Shown here: positions 9,674 to 19,381 of the stretch, in pieces
How the letters are laid out: each line of letters starts with the position of its first letter
Numbering within the stretch: position 1 is the first letter of the stretch
Assembly: GCF_017357525.1 (NCBI RefSeq)
Contig: NZ_CP036172.1
Location: 2,330,561-2,394,560 of the forward strand
Reading direction: 5' to 3'
Source of the DNA: Methanofollis aquaemaris
Lineage (GTDB): Archaea; Halobacteriota; Methanomicrobia; Methanomicrobiales; Methanofollaceae
Length of the DNA stretch: 64,000 bases
The notes under the pieces: generated by a model
The model's database searches: none
Told to the model about the DNA's origin: nothing
Seen by the model: only the letters and a program-made list of their open reading frames with translations
Translations under genes and position numbers: made by a program

Positions 9674-9881
9674 ACGGGGAGATCATGAAAAGGGTGGTTT
9701 CGTCCCCGACACGTTCTTCACGCAGAGGACCTGGGGGTTGGTCAGCCCCCTGCACAAAGAAGCGACCTTTTGTTCTTGAATCATTACTACCGGTATACCC
9801 GGAGGTGAACCGCCCAGACGGGAACTACCTGCTGCAGAGGGAGTCCCAGGCACCGGCCTTTTTTAGGCCAGGGTGGTTGAC
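9674..9881. other. Gene-free spacer with repeat tail
   Basis: The first 90 bases (GGGGAGATCATGAAAAGGG through CTGCACAAAG) resemble the stretch after the composite repeat at 40291-40467. The rest, up to the protease stop codon, shows no gene or clear structure. Confidence 0.4.
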
Positions 9882-12008
9882 TTACAGGTTTCCGGCCGGC
9901 ACTGTCGTGCCCACATAGCAATCGGAGATATACCTTGCATCGGCAAGGTCAACGATACCCCGGGGTTCGACATAATCGGCACGGAGGTCTGGTTCAGAGA
10001 GCGTGTTCCGGGCACAGTGATACACATACGCAACATCACCGATGTCGGCATCAATACCATTTTCATTGAGGTCCAGAGTCGTTCTCGCCTGCAAGGTCGA
10101 CCGTGCCATCAGTACCGCCCTGGACGCGTTGACTCTCCCGCCGGAGGACACTTTCTCTTCAAGAGAAGGGATTTTGTCCACCGAGTCGATCAGGATCTGC
10201 TTTGTCTCTTCCGCAGTCAGACTTCGGTTCACCGATTTTATCAGCCCTGCAACACCTGAGACCATGGGCGTCGCCATGGACGTGCCGCTGTAATACGCAT
10301 ACCCCTCTTCAGGTTCGGTATACCGCGTGATCGTGAAACTGTCAAGCCAGGCAAAGCTGTCCGGACTCTTGGAATAATACAGATATCCGATATAGAGGGG
10401 ATCTTCACCGAGCATGGTGCCATATCTGTCCAGATCGACGATCCTGGAAACGATCTCCCGGTGCGAACTCCCGGTGACGACGTCGGCAATGTAACAACTA
10501 TCGTTGTTGATCATATCGTTATAGGATGGATAGTTTCTGAAATCAGTGGTGGAAACAAGGATCTGAAGTCTGTCGGTCCCCTCCTTGAGGGTGTATGCGG
10601 TGACAAACTCCAGTATGGTGTCTTCCAGGTCGATGAACGGGGTGTCAGAGTAGGTCAACGACACATTCACACCGGAGACACCCAGTGCGTACCTCTCTGT
10701 CCCGCTCATGTAGTCCCCGCTCCAGTTCGCGCTCTCCAGATACGAGAGTGTCTTCCAGTCGTTCACCGACGACTCGGTGATCTCGTCCTGATATGCCGCG
10801 GACCAGATAGGGATCGTGGAAAGGATGCCGACACCAGGTGCCGTGACATGGACGCTGATCTTGCCGAAATTTGAGAAGATGGCGAATTTATCCTGATTGT
10901 CCAGTGCAGCGACAGACAGCACATTCGGGCTATTATAATTTGCCGGATACATGGGGAAGGCGTCGTTATTCGTGCCGTCATTGCCCGCGGCGCAGACCAC
11001 CAGCGCCGATGAGGCCCTGATCGCATCCCGGTATGCCTCGCTTCCTTCGCCACCGCCAAATGAGCAACTAATGACATCGGCTCCCATCGCAGTCGCGTAC
11101 TTGATGGCAGCAATGGAGTGATAGACCGTGCCATACCCCTGTGTGTCAAGGACACGGACAGGCATGATCTTCGCCGTCCACATCACGCCGGCAACACCGA
11201 CACTATCGTTCCCGACGCCGGCGATGGTACCTGCGCAGTGAGTCCCGTGCCCGTTGAAGTCCATCGGATTATTGTCTTCGCTAACAAAATCCCAGCCGTG
11301 GACATCGTCGACATACCCGTTGCCGTCGTCGTCGATGCCGTTATCAGGGATCTCCCTCGTGTTCGTCCAGATGTTGGCCGCAAGGTCGGTGTGGGTATAC
11401 ATGACCCCGGTGTCAACGACCGCGATGGTCACGTTGGACGAACCGGTGGTGATGTTCCATGCCCCGGGGATACTCATGTCGGCACCCGGCGTTCCGGCCT
11501 GACCATTGTAGTAGATCAACATGCCCTCGAAGCTCTGGCCGTCCTGCAGGATCTGGCCGGTGTTCTTCATGCCCCATAACTTCTCGAAGTAGGGGTCGTC
11601 GGGCTCTTTCAAGGCATGCACATAATAGTTCGGCTCGGCATATTCGACACTGGAAAGTCTGCTGTAGTAGTCGACCGCCTCTTCAACGGAGACTCCCTCT
11701 GGAAGTTCAACAACCTGCATGCCAGGTACAAGGTCGCTCAGGTCGTCGGCGACATCCGCCCCGAGTGCGGAGTGTGCGTTCACCGATGCCGAGCAGAGCG
11801 CGGGGCCGTCTCCTGTCGGGGCGGCAAACCGTACGATGACCGTGTTCGGTTCGTACAGGGATACGTCAGGCACGACCTCATCACTGAAGCCCGAGCCCTG
11901 CACCAGAGCGACCGTGGACAGCAGGAGGAGGATCTCCATAATGGCACGAAATGCCCTTAAATTTCTCTTTGAGGGTTTAAATATCATATTTGTGACATTA
12001 TAACTCAT
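9882..12008 (-). CDS. Secreted subtilisin-like serine protease (S8) with dockerin-like C terminus
   Basis: Extracellular endopeptidase of up to 708 residues. The subtilase triad is complete: Asp199 (VAVVDTGVMYTH), His254 (GHGTHCAGTIAG) and Ser577 (SGTSMATPMVSG). A hydrophobic signal segment (MEILLLLSTVALVQG) starts at residue 24, followed by an inhibitor-I9-like propeptide (VPGMQVVELPEGVSVEEAV). A beta-sandwich insert lies between His and Ser. Residues 645-708 hold two dockerin-like calcium loops (DLNENGIDADIGD and VDLADARYISD). The start is uncertain: ATGs at 12008, 11987 and 11939 are all in frame and none has a clear ribosome-binding site. It lacks a PGF-CTERM or other anchor, so it is either released or held through its dockerin. 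Confidence 0.88.
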   Translation of the reverse strand: MSYNVTNMIFKPSKRNLRAFRAIMEILLLLSTVALVQGSGFSDEVVPDVSLYEPNTVIVRFAAPTGDGPALCSASVNAHSALGADVADDLSDLVPGMQVVELPEGVSVEEAVDYYSRLSSVEYAEPNYYVHALKEPDDPYFEKLWGMKNTGQILQDGQSFEGMLIYYNGQAGTPGADMSIPGAWNITTGSSNVTIAVVDTGVMYTHTDLAANIWTNTREIPDNGIDDDGNGYVDDVHGWDFVSEDNNPMDFNGHGTHCAGTIAGVGNDSVGVAGVMWTAKIMPVRVLDTQGYGTVYHSIAAIKYATAMGADVISCSFGGGEGSEAYRDAIRASSALVVCAAGNDGTNNDAFPMYPANYNSPNVLSVAALDNQDKFAIFSNFGKISVHVTAPGVGILSTIPIWSAAYQDEITESSVNDWKTLSYLESANWSGDYMSGTERYALGVSGVNVSLTYSDTPFIDLEDTILEFVTAYTLKEGTDRLQILVSTTDFRNYPSYNDMINNDSCYIADVVTGSSHREIVSRIVDLDRYGTMLGEDPLYIGYLYYSKSPDSFAWLDSFTITRYTEPEEGYAYYSGTSMATPMVSGVAGLIKSVNRSLTAEETKQILIDSVDKIPSLEEKVSSGGRVNASRAVLMARSTLQARTTLDLNENGIDADIGDVAYVYHCARNTLSEPDLRADYVEPRGIVDLADARYISDCYVGTTVPAGNL

Positions 12009-12175
12009 AATACCGGTTAATTAGGTGAGCAGCCTTTGCATATAACTATTCTTTTTTTTCACACTGACTACTACTTAATGATAATCACGTATCACTCGGT
12101 GCTCTGCGGCTATTTGTCGTAAAAAGAGAATACCCGGAAAACTTGATGGGTCATACCTTCAAAAAATGAGATTGA

Positions 12176-12260
12176 GAAGACTTTTTGGCTCTGTTGAATC
12201 GGGCATGAACCCTGGGCTCAAGCATACGGGTTGAAAATTGTTCTAGAGATCTTCTGATCG
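12176..12260 (+). repeat. Family A (GGGCATGA-type) intergenic element
   Basis: One of the cleanest copies: CTGTTGAATCGGGCATGAAC, CTGGGCTCAAGCATACGGG, TTGAAAATTGTTCTAGAGAT, running straight into a unit B hairpin. It sits between divergent genes, so it is not behind a gene end on its own strand. Confidence 0.7.
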
Positions 12261-12322
12261 ACGTGCCTTCCCGCATGAATCGCGCCGGGGGCAGCGCCCC
12301 CGGCGTGAAGATGTGGGAAGGG
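12261..12322 (+). repeat. Nested-hairpin repeat unit (family B)
   Basis: Outer stem CCTTCCC pairs with GGGAAGG. The inner hairpin has perfect 10-bp arms, CGCCGGGGGC and GCCCCCGGCG, around a 3-base loop. It directly continues the family A element before it. Confidence 0.75.
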
Positions 12323-12439
12323 GTGATGATCAGGCGTGCCGCCCCCGACCACAGCATCTTCACCGCCGTCTCGCACCGGCGGGCGATCTCCCGGACCCCC
12401 ACGACGAAGATAGCCGAGGGGCGGCGATTGAACAGGGCC
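12323..12439. other. Spacer between inverted repeat elements
   Basis: GC-rich segment between the two family A elements of opposite orientation. It contains a fragment of the reversed B half (about 12385-12430: CACGACGAAGATAGCCGAG and GGGCGGCGATTGAACAG). No gene seen. Confidence 0.4.
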
Positions 12440-12575
12440 TCCACTGATCCTCATGTCCTGAAAAGAGGGATCAAACCCTTTCAACACCCGGAGATCGAGC
12501 GACGAGAAATTTTCATCCCGTATGCCTGAGGCGTGCCCCTCGCCTCATGAGCAATTCTAAAGAGCCAACTTTTTT
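12440..12575 (-). repeat. Family A (GGGCATGA-type) intergenic element, inverted
   Basis: On the minus strand: CTCTTTAGAATTGCTCATGA, then CCTCAGGCATACGGGATGA, AAATTTCTCGTCGCTCG. Together with the copy at 12176 it forms a head-on inverted pair between the divergent protease and beta-helix genes. Confidence 0.65.
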
Positions 12576-12786
12576 AACAAGGTCTTTTTTATGGTTATAT
12601 TTGTATTTTTTCTGTTTAAGATTCTCTTATGAGTTAAAGGGACTGTCTTATGCCCCTGAAAATGAATTTGAAACTATATCATATATATCTGATCAGGTGT
12701 TACCTTTATTTTGAAACATATCATCGCATTGCAACACTGTTCATTTGTGTAGCAAATGTGCGTTCTTTACACTGGATCGTGGTTTG

Positions 12787-15700
12787 ATGAGAAATATACG
12801 ATGGATTGTGCTGCTCATGGTAGCAGCGACGGTGCTGTGCTGTATGCCTGGTGCAGCGGCAGAAGGAACAGAGGGGACCGATATCGAAGAGAGATGTCCC
12901 GCTGCGGGAAGTGAACTTGGAACCGGAATCTCCGATGAACAGACTGATGCCTCCCCGGAAAGCGTCCATGACCTGGGATTGTTGTCGAAGGGCGACATAT
13001 CGGTTCTCGCCGTAACTCCGTCCGAGATCACCCAGAGTGTATTCGTGAACGGCATCTGCAAAATTACCGTCCCCGGCACATACACCCTGCAGGAGGACGT
13101 CTCAGGAACGGTCCTGATCACAGTTGATGGGAGTGTCGTGCTGAACGGCAACGGCCATATACTCAGGCCCGATCCGGACAATGCCGCGGATCAGAAGTAC
13201 GGTGTGCAGGTCACGGACGGCACAGCCTCTGCGACGATTGAAAACTTCGGCAACATCACCGGGTTTAGCGGCCCTGGTATTCACTCCAGGGCATTCAGGA
13301 CCACCACGATCCGCAACAACATCATTTACGGCTGCGGTGACGAACCCATCACCTCACTGAGGAGTACGAACTGCCAGGGCATCTACGCAGCCTCTCAGAA
13401 GATCGTCGTCACTTCAAACACCGTGACAGACTGCGGTACTCCTGAGACCAGCACGACTCCCGGGCCTGGAAGTTATGGGATACTGGTCATGGGCTATGAC
13501 GGTACTGTTTCGAACAACACCGTGACTGGATGTGGTAAGATCACAGAGAGCCGCGACGGGCGTACGGGATCGTACGGCATCTATGCGAAGACCGGTCTTC
13601 TCGTCTCCGATAACACCGTCACCGACTGCGGGAAGGTCACCACCTCAGGTGCCGAGGAGGTCTCAGGTACCGGCATCTTTGCCCAGGGCGGTATCATCTC
13701 AGGCAATACGGTCACCGACTGCGGGAAGACCGTCGGCGCTGGCGGTGAAAATATCGGGAACGGCATCTTCGGAATGTCGGGCACGACGATCGAGAAGAAC
13801 ATCGTCACCAACAGCGGTTTCAGCAACGGAGAGAGCGATCTCTCGTTCGGTTTCGGCATCAGGGCTGAAGACGGTTCGATCAGGGACAATGTCGTCAGCG
13901 GTTGCGGCCGGGAGAGTCCTATGGGCTACGGCATTCAGTCTGTCGCCGGTGCCGAGGTCACGGACAACCGCGTCTCTGATTCGGGCATCGACTGTGTCAA
14001 AGGCGGGTTCGGTATTTTCCTGAGCGGCGGATTTTCCGACCTGACGCTCGCCGACAACGAGGTCACCGGGTGTGGCGTCTCCCGGGCCGAGGGCTATGGC
14101 ATCGTTGCCATGAACGCCGGGTCGAGGACCGGTTCGAAGAGCGTTATCAGGAACAACACGATCACCGGCACGAGTGCCACCGCGTGCCTGAAACTGAACT
14201 CGGTTTCCGCCCTCACCATGACGGAGAACCGCATCAATGCCGACGGCCCGGCACTTTCCCTCACCGGCGGCCTGACCGGTGCGTCCAGGATCTACAACAA
14301 CGCCTTCAACACCTCGTCCTATGTCCACCCCGACGTCACGATGGCGGCAATCGAGAAATATGCATGGAATGCGGAGACCCCGGTCTTTGCGAGAAACATT
14401 ATCGGCGGGGAATGGACCGCCGGCAACTGGTGGGGTTCGACTGACGGCGCGAGCGGGTACTCTGATACCCACTCCTCGGTCAAGGGCTTCGGGAAGGAGG
14501 CATTCGAGGTCGTCGCCGGTTCAGGAGTGTATGATGCCATGCCCCTCTGCGGTCTCTCTGAGTCGGGCGGCGGCGAGTTGAAGATCACGGGAGGGGTCGG
14601 ATACACCTATGACCGGACCACCACGACCTATACGATCACCGCACCCGGTGAGTACTGGTTTACCGGGTTTGCCCACGTAAAACCGGTGATCATCGCGTCT
14701 GACGATGTCGCGCTCGACGGCGGGTACTTCTCTATCTCTGTTGGCACGAAGACGCCGGGCAAGACCGGCATCTTCGCCGAAGACCGTTCGAATATTGTCG
14801 TTAAAAACTGTCAGGTCAAAAATGGGGATATCGGCATCAATGTTACCGGGAGAGAGATCGTCATCACCGGCAACACGGTCACCGGCAGTGCCCTGTACGG
14901 TATCTACACCGGCGATGCGACCGTCACCGACAACTCGGTAACTGTGAAAGCGGTCGGTATCCATGGGAGCGGCATCGTCTCCCGCAATACGGTCGCCGCA
15001 CCGATCGGCATCGAGGTCACCCGTGAAGCGGAGGACGTCTTCATCAAGTCAAACACCGTGACCTCCACGACCACCGGCATTTCGGTTCCTTCGGAATGGG
15101 GAGGCAGGGCGACGCTCTCCGGCAACGTGGTCAAGTCCGATGCGACGGCACTAGAGGTCAACGGGGGAACCGGTTCGGTCTACAACAACCTCTTCAGGGC
15201 AGAGACCTATGTCGCCGGTACGGCGCCGGCCGATTATGCCTGGAACATCACCCCGACCGATATGGCGGGACGAAACATTGTCCTTGGAAAGTATATCGCA
15301 GGGAACTACTGGACAAACGCGGCAGGCAATGGGTGGTCAGACACCACCACCTCGGAGACGGGGTATTCAGAGACACCCTTCGAGGTGAAGACCGGCGTCT
15401 ATGATAAGACCCCACTGTGCAGCGTCGAACTGCCCCCGGTCAGCGGTGTGGAACTCACCGAGGCGGGAGGTTCAGGATATGCGTATGCCAGCGGCAAGTA
15501 CACCATCACGGTCCCCGGCTACTATTACTTCAAAACCCAGCCCCACATCGTCAGCATCGAGAGCGACGACGTCGTCATGGACGGACGCGATGTCCTGCTC
15601 ACCGCCGACACCAGAAGCACGGTCGTCTCGACAAAGCAGGGGAAACAGTACAGGAACGTAACCGTCAAAAACTGCTACATCGACGGCGGGTACATCGGCA

Positions 15701-18348
15701 TCAGGGTGGAGGGAACAGATGGGGCAGATGTTTCTGTCATCGACAACACGCTGAAGAATACGAAATCATACGGTGTCTATGTCAAGAAGGGCGTTGTGGA
15801 TGGGAACATCCTGACAAACTGTGCCTATGGCGGTATCGGGTATCACTCCATTGTCGTCTATGATTATGCCAGAGTGACAAACAACATCGTCTCCGGCGCC
15901 ACCAAAAACGGCATCTACTACTCCAATACCCTCTCCGACGGTGCAGGGGGCGCCGAGATCGCCGGCAACAGGGTGCAGGACGGCAGGGGAGACGGCATCT
16001 CAGTCACCGGGAAGGACGGCAACACCACCGTCACCGGCAATACCGTGACCACCATGCGGCACTCCGGTATCTTCATCACGCCCGGGAGAAACAACCCCGA
16101 CATCGACGGCGCCACGGTCCGTGTGCTCGACAATACCGTGACCGACTGCGAGGTCGGCATCGACTCCACGGTCAAGACCCTTGAACTGACCCGTGGCAAC
16201 GTTGTTACCGACTGCGACACCGGCATCTCCGGTGACGGCGAGATCACCGGGAACACGGTGCAGGAGTGCATGGTCGGCATCGCTGTTCCGGCCGGCGCCG
16301 CCACTCCCGCGACCATCACCGACAACAGGGTATCCGGCGCCGGAGGGTGTGCTGTCGAGGTCGATGGCAGCAGCGGTTCAGTCTACAACAATGTCTTCGC
16401 TACCCGGACCCACGTCCGCGGCAGCGCTGTAGATACGTATGCCTGGAACATCACCCCGACGAGGGGGGAGAATATTGTCGGCGGCGCCTATCGCGCCGGC
16501 AACTGGTGGGGCTCTCCTGACGGCACGGACGGATACTCCGAGATAAACCATGCAGTCAATGGGTATCTTGGGGAGAACCCGGCGAACTGCTACGAACCCG
16601 CGCCCGGGGTCTGTGATTATTACCCGCTGGTCAGGACCACAGACCTGACGCTTGACCCTGCCCTCCATGTGGCAGACGGGGACGTGGTCCTCGACATGCC
16701 GGCGGTCTTCGCCGCGCACTATACCGGCACCGCTATCGACCGGTGCGGTTCGTGGACCTGGACCTTTACCGACGCCACCGGCACCGATACGCAGAACTTT
16801 ACTTCTGCGACGATGGAGATCGAGCACACCTTCACATCTCCGGGCCCTGCGGTCGTCGCCCTGACAGTCGCCGACAGGGATGGCCAGACAGTCGGCACTT
16901 CACGATGGAAAGGGGTTGTGGCCCGTTCCGCCCTGAAGATCGGGATCGAGAATCTTGAAGACGGTGCGATCTTCACCGTCGACACCGGCGTCACCCTGAG
17001 GGCGGATGTCCCTGACCTGGACGAACCGGAAAATGCAACCTATGCCTGGGAGTGTGTCGGGGACGACGTCGCGACGTTCTCGTCCCCCGATGCCATGGAG
17101 ACGACCGTCACCTTCACCAGGCCCGGTATAAGCGGCATAAAACTCACTGTGACCCCGGGTGGCGCTGACGCGGAGAAGTATCCCGCCGGTTCTGTCGTCT
17201 GCACAGCAGTCGTGACCGCCACCCCCTCGGTCCCAACACCACCTGAGCCCCTAAACCCGGTGAAGCCGAAGATCGACTCAGGTTCGCCTGATGTCCCGAC
17301 TATCATCCCGGAGATCTCTGTCGACCGGCAGGATGTCGATGGGGATGCCGGGTTCACGGTGACCGTGGTGACGCCGGTAAGCGGAGAAGTCCCGAAATTT
17401 GCCGCAACCATGGGCCGTCCGTCAGATGCGTTCCTTACCCTCAACATCACGCCTGAGAACCTCAAGGACGAGAAGCATCTCCAGTACAGTGCGGTGTTCA
17501 CCGTCTGTATCCCGGCGAGCACGGTCCCGGAGAACGAGAAGTACAACGTGAGAGTGTATCGTTTCAACACCGTATCGGCGGCATGGGAGGCATTGCCGAC
17601 CACCTGGGTGAAGACTGAAGCAGGCGTTCATCATTACGAAGTGAAAACGCCAGGTTTCTCGGTGTTCACCGTGGTGCGTGCCGTCCCGAAGGGAGTTCCC
17701 GCCTCATCTTCCGGGAGTGACGGGTGGAGCGATCGGGAGACCGCCGTATGTAACGCCGACGGCGTTGCCCGTTTCAATGGTGTGATCAGGACGGTCTCCC
17801 TGGGCTCCGGTGCAGCAGGGGCGCTCGTCGTTCTCGATGGTGATATCGCGATCACGCCCGCACAGGAGTTCTACAGGGTGGTGGCGGTCACCGTGAGAGA
17901 CCCGTCTGTCACCGGCGGTGCGGATATCACCTTCTGCGTCCCGAACGGCGTGTACGAGAATGCGGGATACAGCAAGGACGACATCGCCCTTGCGCTCTAC
18001 ACCGGAGAGAAGTGGGAGGTCCAGTCTACCTGCTGTACGGGTGAGGAGAAGGGTATGACCTGCTACTCGGCACACATCCCCGCGCCGGGCACGGTCGCCG
18101 TCGTGTATGGGAAGGGGATCACCGCAAGCAGCGATTCGGCTGCCGGGAACACCACTGCCCCGACCGTCATGCCCACTCCGATACCGACCACCCCCACGGT
18201 GCCTGAGGTCGTGGAGACCACCGCACCGATTACCGCCGGTACGGCGACTGCGGCCCCGACCGGCCCTGCTTCGACGCCGGGCTTCGGCATCATCACCGCC
18301 CTCGCAGGGGCGGGTGCGGCAACCCTGCTTGCAGGCCGCAGGAACTGA
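12787..18348 (+). CDS. Giant beta-helix surface protein with PGF-CTERM anchor
   Basis: Cell-surface protein of 1,853 residues. A signal peptide (MRNIRWIVLLMVAATVLCCM, then PGAAA) starts at the chosen ATG; an in-frame ATG at 12745 would put 14 residues in front of it. Residues about 140-1290 form three right-handed parallel beta-helix blocks built on NNTVTDCG-like turns (NosD/PbH1 type). Each block ends in the same cap (YAWN...NI..G...AGNWW.S..G..GYS). Then come two Ig/PKD-like modules (about 1300-1475), a PGF-pre-PGF domain (about 1500-1630), a further beta-rich domain, a Thr/Pro linker, and the terminal PGF-CTERM signal (TPGFGIITALAGAGAATLLA, then GRRN). That signal is processed by archaeosortase A, which attaches proteins to membrane lipid. 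The ligand, possibly a polysaccharide, is unknown. Confidence 0.9.
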   Translation: MRNIRWIVLLMVAATVLCCMPGAAAEGTEGTDIEERCPAAGSELGTGISDEQTDASPESVHDLGLLSKGDISVLAVTPSEITQSVFVNGICKITVPGTYTLQEDVSGTVLITVDGSVVLNGNGHILRPDPDNAADQKYGVQVTDGTASATIENFGNITGFSGPGIHSRAFRTTTIRNNIIYGCGDEPITSLRSTNCQGIYAASQKIVVTSNTVTDCGTPETSTTPGPGSYGILVMGYDGTVSNNTVTGCGKITESRDGRTGSYGIYAKTGLLVSDNTVTDCGKVTTSGAEEVSGTGIFAQGGIISGNTVTDCGKTVGAGGENIGNGIFGMSGTTIEKNIVTNSGFSNGESDLSFGFGIRAEDGSIRDNVVSGCGRESPMGYGIQSVAGAEVTDNRVSDSGIDCVKGGFGIFLSGGFSDLTLADNEVTGCGVSRAEGYGIVAMNAGSRTGSKSVIRNNTITGTSATACLKLNSVSALTMTENRINADGPALSLTGGLTGASRIYNNAFNTSSYVHPDVTMAAIEKYAWNAETPVFARNIIGGEWTAGNWWGSTDGASGYSDTHSSVKGFGKEAFEVVAGSGVYDAMPLCGLSESGGGELKITGGVGYTYDRTTTTYTITAPGEYWFTGFAHVKPVIIASDDVALDGGYFSISVGTKTPGKTGIFAEDRSNIVVKNCQVKNGDIGINVTGREIVITGNTVTGSALYGIYTGDATVTDNSVTVKAVGIHGSGIVSRNTVAAPIGIEVTREAEDVFIKSNTVTSTTTGISVPSEWGGRATLSGNVVKSDATALEVNGGTGSVYNNLFRAETYVAGTAPADYAWNITPTDMAGRNIVLGKYIAGNYWTNAAGNGWSDTTTSETGYSETPFEVKTGVYDKTPLCSVELPPVSGVELTEAGGSGYAYASGKYTITVPGYYYFKTQPHIVSIESDDVVMDGRDVLLTADTRSTVVSTKQGKQYRNVTVKNCYIDGGYIGIRVEGTDGADVSVIDNTLKNTKSYGVYVKKGVVDGNILTNCAYGGIGYHSIVVYDYARVTNNIVSGATKNGIYYSNTLSDGAGGAEIAGNRVQDGRGDGISVTGKDGNTTVTGNTVTTMRHSGIFITPGRNNPDIDGATVRVLDNTVTDCEVGIDSTVKTLELTRGNVVTDCDTGISGDGEITGNTVQECMVGIAVPAGAATPATITDNRVSGAGGCAVEVDGSSGSVYNNVFATRTHVRGSAVDTYAWNITPTRGENIVGGAYRAGNWWGSPDGTDGYSEINHAVNGYLGENPANCYEPAPGVCDYYPLVRTTDLTLDPALHVADGDVVLDMPAVFAAHYTGTAIDRCGSWTWTFTDATGTDTQNFTSATMEIEHTFTSPGPAVVALTVADRDGQTVGTSRWKGVVARSALKIGIENLEDGAIFTVDTGVTLRADVPDLDEPENATYAWECVGDDVATFSSPDAMETTVTFTRPGISGIKLTVTPGGADAEKYPAGSVVCTAVVTATPSVPTPPEPLNPVKPKIDSGSPDVPTIIPEISVDRQDVDGDAGFTVTVVTPVSGEVPKFAATMGRPSDAFLTLNITPENLKDEKHLQYSAVFTVCIPASTVPENEKYNVRVYRFNTVSAAWEALPTTWVKTEAGVHHYEVKTPGFSVFTVVRAVPKGVPASSSGSDGWSDRETAVCNADGVARFNGVIRTVSLGSGAAGALVVLDGDIAITPAQEFYRVVAVTVRDPSVTGGADITFCVPNGVYENAGYSKDDIALALYTGEKWEVQSTCCTGEEKGMTCYSAHIPAPGTVAVVYGKGITASSDSAAGNTTAPTVMPTPIPTTPTVPEVVETTAPITAGTATAAPTGPASTPGFGIITALAGAGAATLLAGRRN

Positions 18349-18386
18349 TCCGGTGGGGCAGCATGACAACAAAACAGCATGACACC

Positions 18387-18419
18387 TGGTTTTCCTATCC
18401 GAAAACCAGCCCTCTTTTT
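18387..18419 (+). terminator. Hairpin plus T-run after beta-helix gene
   Basis: CTGGTTTT and AAAACCAG form an 8-bp stem around an 8-base loop, followed within a few bases by CCCTCTTTTT. It lies between the beta-helix gene and the next coding start. Confidence 0.55.
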
Positions 18420-18437
18420 GGTGAGGTGCAACAGCGA

Positions 18438-19367
18438 ATGTCAATGACAAAGATATGCCTGCTCTCGGTCTGCGTCCTGGCGATGGTCTGCGGAGCGGCA
18501 TGCGCGGCAGAGATCTCGGTACAGGGATCGTCGGCCGAGACCGGTCCCGGAGTGTTTACAGTCGCCGCCGGAGGTCTGGATGGAACCGAAGGGGTCGGCT
18601 TCAGGCTCTCGTACGACCCCGACTATCTCAACATCACCGGCGTCACGAACATCTCCGGTGGGGCTTTGAACTACCATCTGCACGATGGCAACCTCTCGGT
18701 GGCGCTCATCTTCCTGGAGACTGTGATGGCACCCGATGACGAACCCCTTGTCTCGGTCGCGTACACCACCCGGTCATCTGAACCAAGGTCTGTCCTGATG
18801 AGACTGCATGACTCCGAGTATAGCGTTGGCTATCAGAACCTGGCCTTTACCCATGAACAGAATGGCGTCCTCTCCTTCAGAAAGGTGGTGGCCGATACGA
18901 TGAAAGACGGCAACTGGAGCGCACGGACCCCTGCCAGGTACGGGTATGAGATGGTGCCCGGTGCGATGATCCGGGCCCCGTCTGTCTCCAATGGCGGGAA
19001 GACGATCTTCCTGGGTGACCTGGCGGTGAGAAAGTATGTCGGCGGCTCATGGGCCGATGTCTCCCCGTCAAATGTCAGCATCGCCGAAGACGGCAATGTC
19101 ACCATCTCCGGAGACCTGGGCGATGCCGCAAAACTCGACCTGGTCTTTACCGGGAGAGTCCTTGGAGACGTCAATGCCAACGGGATCACGAATTCCGCGG
19201 ATGCACGCGATATAGCAAAAAATGCAACGCACCTGTCGTCCGTCGATGAGCCCGGCGCGTTCTACGGGGACGTAAACGGCGACGGGATCCTGGACGGGGC
19301 AGATGCGAGGAACGTGACGGGATATGCTGTTGGTATACTGGATGAGCATTTCCACCAGAAATTCTGA
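18438..19367 (+). CDS. Secreted cohesin-like/dockerin protein
   Basis: Exported protein of 309 residues with no membrane anchor. A signal peptide (MSMTKICLLSVCVLAMVCGA, then ACA) starts at the chosen ATG; an in-frame ATG at 18363 would add a 25-residue hydrophilic extension. Residues about 25-150 form a cohesin-like beta-sandwich (GVGFRLSYDPDYLNITGVTN). A middle beta-rich domain follows. The C-terminal 70 residues are a type I dockerin: GDVNANGITNSADARDIAK and, 33 residues on, GDVNGDGILDGADARNVTG, with aspartate/asparagine spacing of EF-hand calcium loops. Having both module types, it could bind in either direction to neighbouring surface proteins. Partners are inferred from context. Confidence 0.82.
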   Translation: MSMTKICLLSVCVLAMVCGAACAAEISVQGSSAETGPGVFTVAAGGLDGTEGVGFRLSYDPDYLNITGVTNISGGALNYHLHDGNLSVALIFLETVMAPDDEPLVSVAYTTRSSEPRSVLMRLHDSEYSVGYQNLAFTHEQNGVLSFRKVVADTMKDGNWSARTPARYGYEMVPGAMIRAPSVSNGGKTIFLGDLAVRKYVGGSWADVSPSNVSIAEDGNVTISGDLGDAAKLDLVFTGRVLGDVNANGITNSADARDIAKNATHLSSVDEPGAFYGDVNGDGILDGADARNVTGYAVGILDEHFHQKF

Positions 19368-19381
19368 GTCAGAGGCAAACG

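Noticed and set aside
13400-16350. Periodic AACACCGTGAC-like DNA repeats resembling a CRISPR array
   Set aside because: They are in-frame codons of beta-helix turns (NNTVTDCG) with varying spacing inside one long coding frame.
18363-18437. Upstream ATG extending the cohesin/dockerin protein by 25 residues
   Set aside because: The extension contains the terminator-like hairpin and would bury the signal peptide.
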